Of a stretch of 64,000 bases of DNA, positions 63,501 through 64,000 are shown piece by piece. Location of the stretch: contig NW_027478788.1 of the NCBI RefSeq assembly GCF_051014685.1, positions 1 through 64,000 of the forward strand. Reading direction: 5' to 3'. The stretch is from Ptiloglossa arizonensis. Taxonomy: Eukaryota > Arthropoda > Insecta > Hymenoptera > Colletidae. The position numbers and the translations under genes were made by a program. Positions within the stretch are counted from its first letter, which is position 1. Each line of letters starts with the position of its first letter. A model generated the notes under the pieces. It did no database searches, was not told where the DNA came from, and saw only the letters and a program-made list of their open reading frames with translations.

Positions 63501-64000
63501 GAGTTTCTACTTTCAGATGCAACAGAAATTTTGCGGATTGGTCGATCCGTTCGCGAGATATGGCAGTTTGGAGGTAAGAAACGCTTGAGAAACTCAAAAT
63601 TTTCGCAATTCTGATGCTCGAAACGAATAACTAGGGCGGCCTAGGGGAAAAGTACGCATACCGTTGTAATCGGGCGAGTTTCTGCTTTCAGATGCATCAG
63701 AAATTTTGCAGATTGGTCAATCCGTTCGCGAGATATGGCAGTTTGGAAGGAAGAAACGCTTGAGAAACTCAAAATTTTCGCAGTTCTGATGCTCGAAACG
63801 AATAACTAGGGCGGCCTAGGGGAAAAGTACGCATACCGTTGTAATCGGGCGAGTTTCTGCTTTCAGATGCATCAGAAATTTTGCGGATTGGTCAATCCGT
63901 TCGCGAGATGTGGCAGTTTGGAAGTAAGAAACGCTTGAGAAACTCAAAATTTTCGCAGTTCTGATGCTCGAAACGAATAACTAGAAAGCCCTAGGGGAAA
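60523..64000 (+). repeat. 8-mer/7-mer HOR, distant copy of 35.9-38.4 kb
   Basis: TTTTCGCAATTCTG signatures begin at 60974, 62374 and 63599, giving spacings of 1400 and 1225 bp as in 36.3-40.2 kb. The first stretch matches 35.87-37.19 kb at an offset of 24673 bp. The monomer at 37.19-37.37 kb is absent here (AACGAATGAG is followed directly by TGATGCGCGAAACG near 61866). The second 1400-bp unit starts by a switch in the interval 62144-62171, from GGTCGATCC (left source) to TTTGTAGG (right source). The series continues beyond the window. Confidence 0.84.
63867..64000 (+). repeat. Partial monomer at the right window edge
   Basis: The first 134 bp of monomer 366, of the ATGCATCAG, GATGTGG, GGAAGTAAG, AAAGCCCTAGG type. 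It matches the third monomer of the 8-mer/7-mer unit, so the array continues rightwards. Confidence 0.93.

Larger units (their letters stand above)
1..64000 (+). repeat. Uninterrupted 175-bp satellite DNA array (365 complete monomers plus a partial one)
   Basis: The whole window is a head-to-tail array of one monomer. The recurring start ATGCAACAG is at 1, 176, 351, 526, 701 and onward, and I followed the phase to a last start at 63867. Only thirteen monomers differ from 175 bp. All copies face the same way. No mobile element, unique spacer or gene interrupts them. Copies differ mainly by substitutions at a limited set of recurrent positions, and blocks of monomers share the same variants, so the array has higher-order structure. 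Nucleosome-sized monomers, local homogenisation and HORs are known features of centromeric or heterochromatic satellites in plants and animals; the chromosomal location here is inference. Neither array boundary is present. I do not recognise the family by name. Confidence 0.97.

Noticed and set aside
1..64000. CRISPR array
   Set aside because: A CRISPR array alternates short identical repeats with unrelated spacers. Here the whole 175-bp unit is conserved, with no variable spacer segment and no cas genes.
1..64000. Telomeric or subtelomeric repeat (TTAGGG, TTTAGGG) within the array
   Set aside because: No run of telomere-type repeats was seen on either strand.
1..64000. Naming the satellite family or species
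   Set aside because: I do not recognise the monomer with confidence. A database search with the consensus on both strands would be decisive.

Overview
The window is one uninterrupted eukaryotic satellite DNA array. Every part of the 64 kb is a head-to-tail copy of a single monomer of about 175 bp, always in the same orientation. Taking position 1 as phase 1 of the repeat, I could follow the phase to the end: 365 complete monomers (1-63866) plus a 134-bp partial one (63867-64000). Of the 365, 352 are 175 bp, eleven are 174 bp and two are 176 bp; these lengths account exactly for the net 9-bp shortfall. I found no transposon, inversion, unique sequence, RNA gene, telomere repeat or credible protein gene. 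Open reading frames are short repeat artefacts: 175 is not a multiple of 3, so the frame rotates with each copy. Both array ends lie outside the window.

The organism cannot be named from this. A nucleosome-sized monomer, higher-order repeat (HOR) blocks and tens of kilobases of pure array fit a centromeric, pericentromeric or subtelomeric block of a plant or animal chromosome. The consensus is about 44% GC and is not CpG-depleted (13 CpG per monomer, observed/expected about 1.6 by hand count).

Layout, read from shared diagnostic variants. 1-9 kb: divergent monomers, with 0.72-1.97 kb and 3.19-5.37 kb recurring at 5.44-6.69 kb and 6.69-9.04 kb. 8.35-16 kb: copies offset by 3149, 2450-2974 and 5249 bp. 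16-26.6 kb: offsets of 2625, 2099, 4200 and 4724 bp, with an 8-mer (1400 bp) tandem duplication at 22.8-25.6 kb. 26.65-35.0 kb: related 3-kb units including a 17-mer (2975 bp) pair. 35.0-41.2 kb: 8-mer then 7-mer (1400/1225 bp) HORs. 42.3-60.5 kb: two 6299-bp units enclosing two 2800-bp (16-mer) units, each a 6.3-kb unit lacking an internal 20 monomers. 60.5-64 kb: return of the 8-mer/7-mer HOR, a distant copy of 35-38 kb at an offset of about 24.67 kb. Copies on the right are nearly identical and those on the left more divergent, which suggests more recent amplification on the right.

Points to follow up within the monomer are a CENP-B-box-like 17-mer, two short perfect dyads, two AAATTTT tracts about seven helical turns apart, and a splice-site-like arrangement framing an open 57-nt module in many copies. 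None is proven functional.
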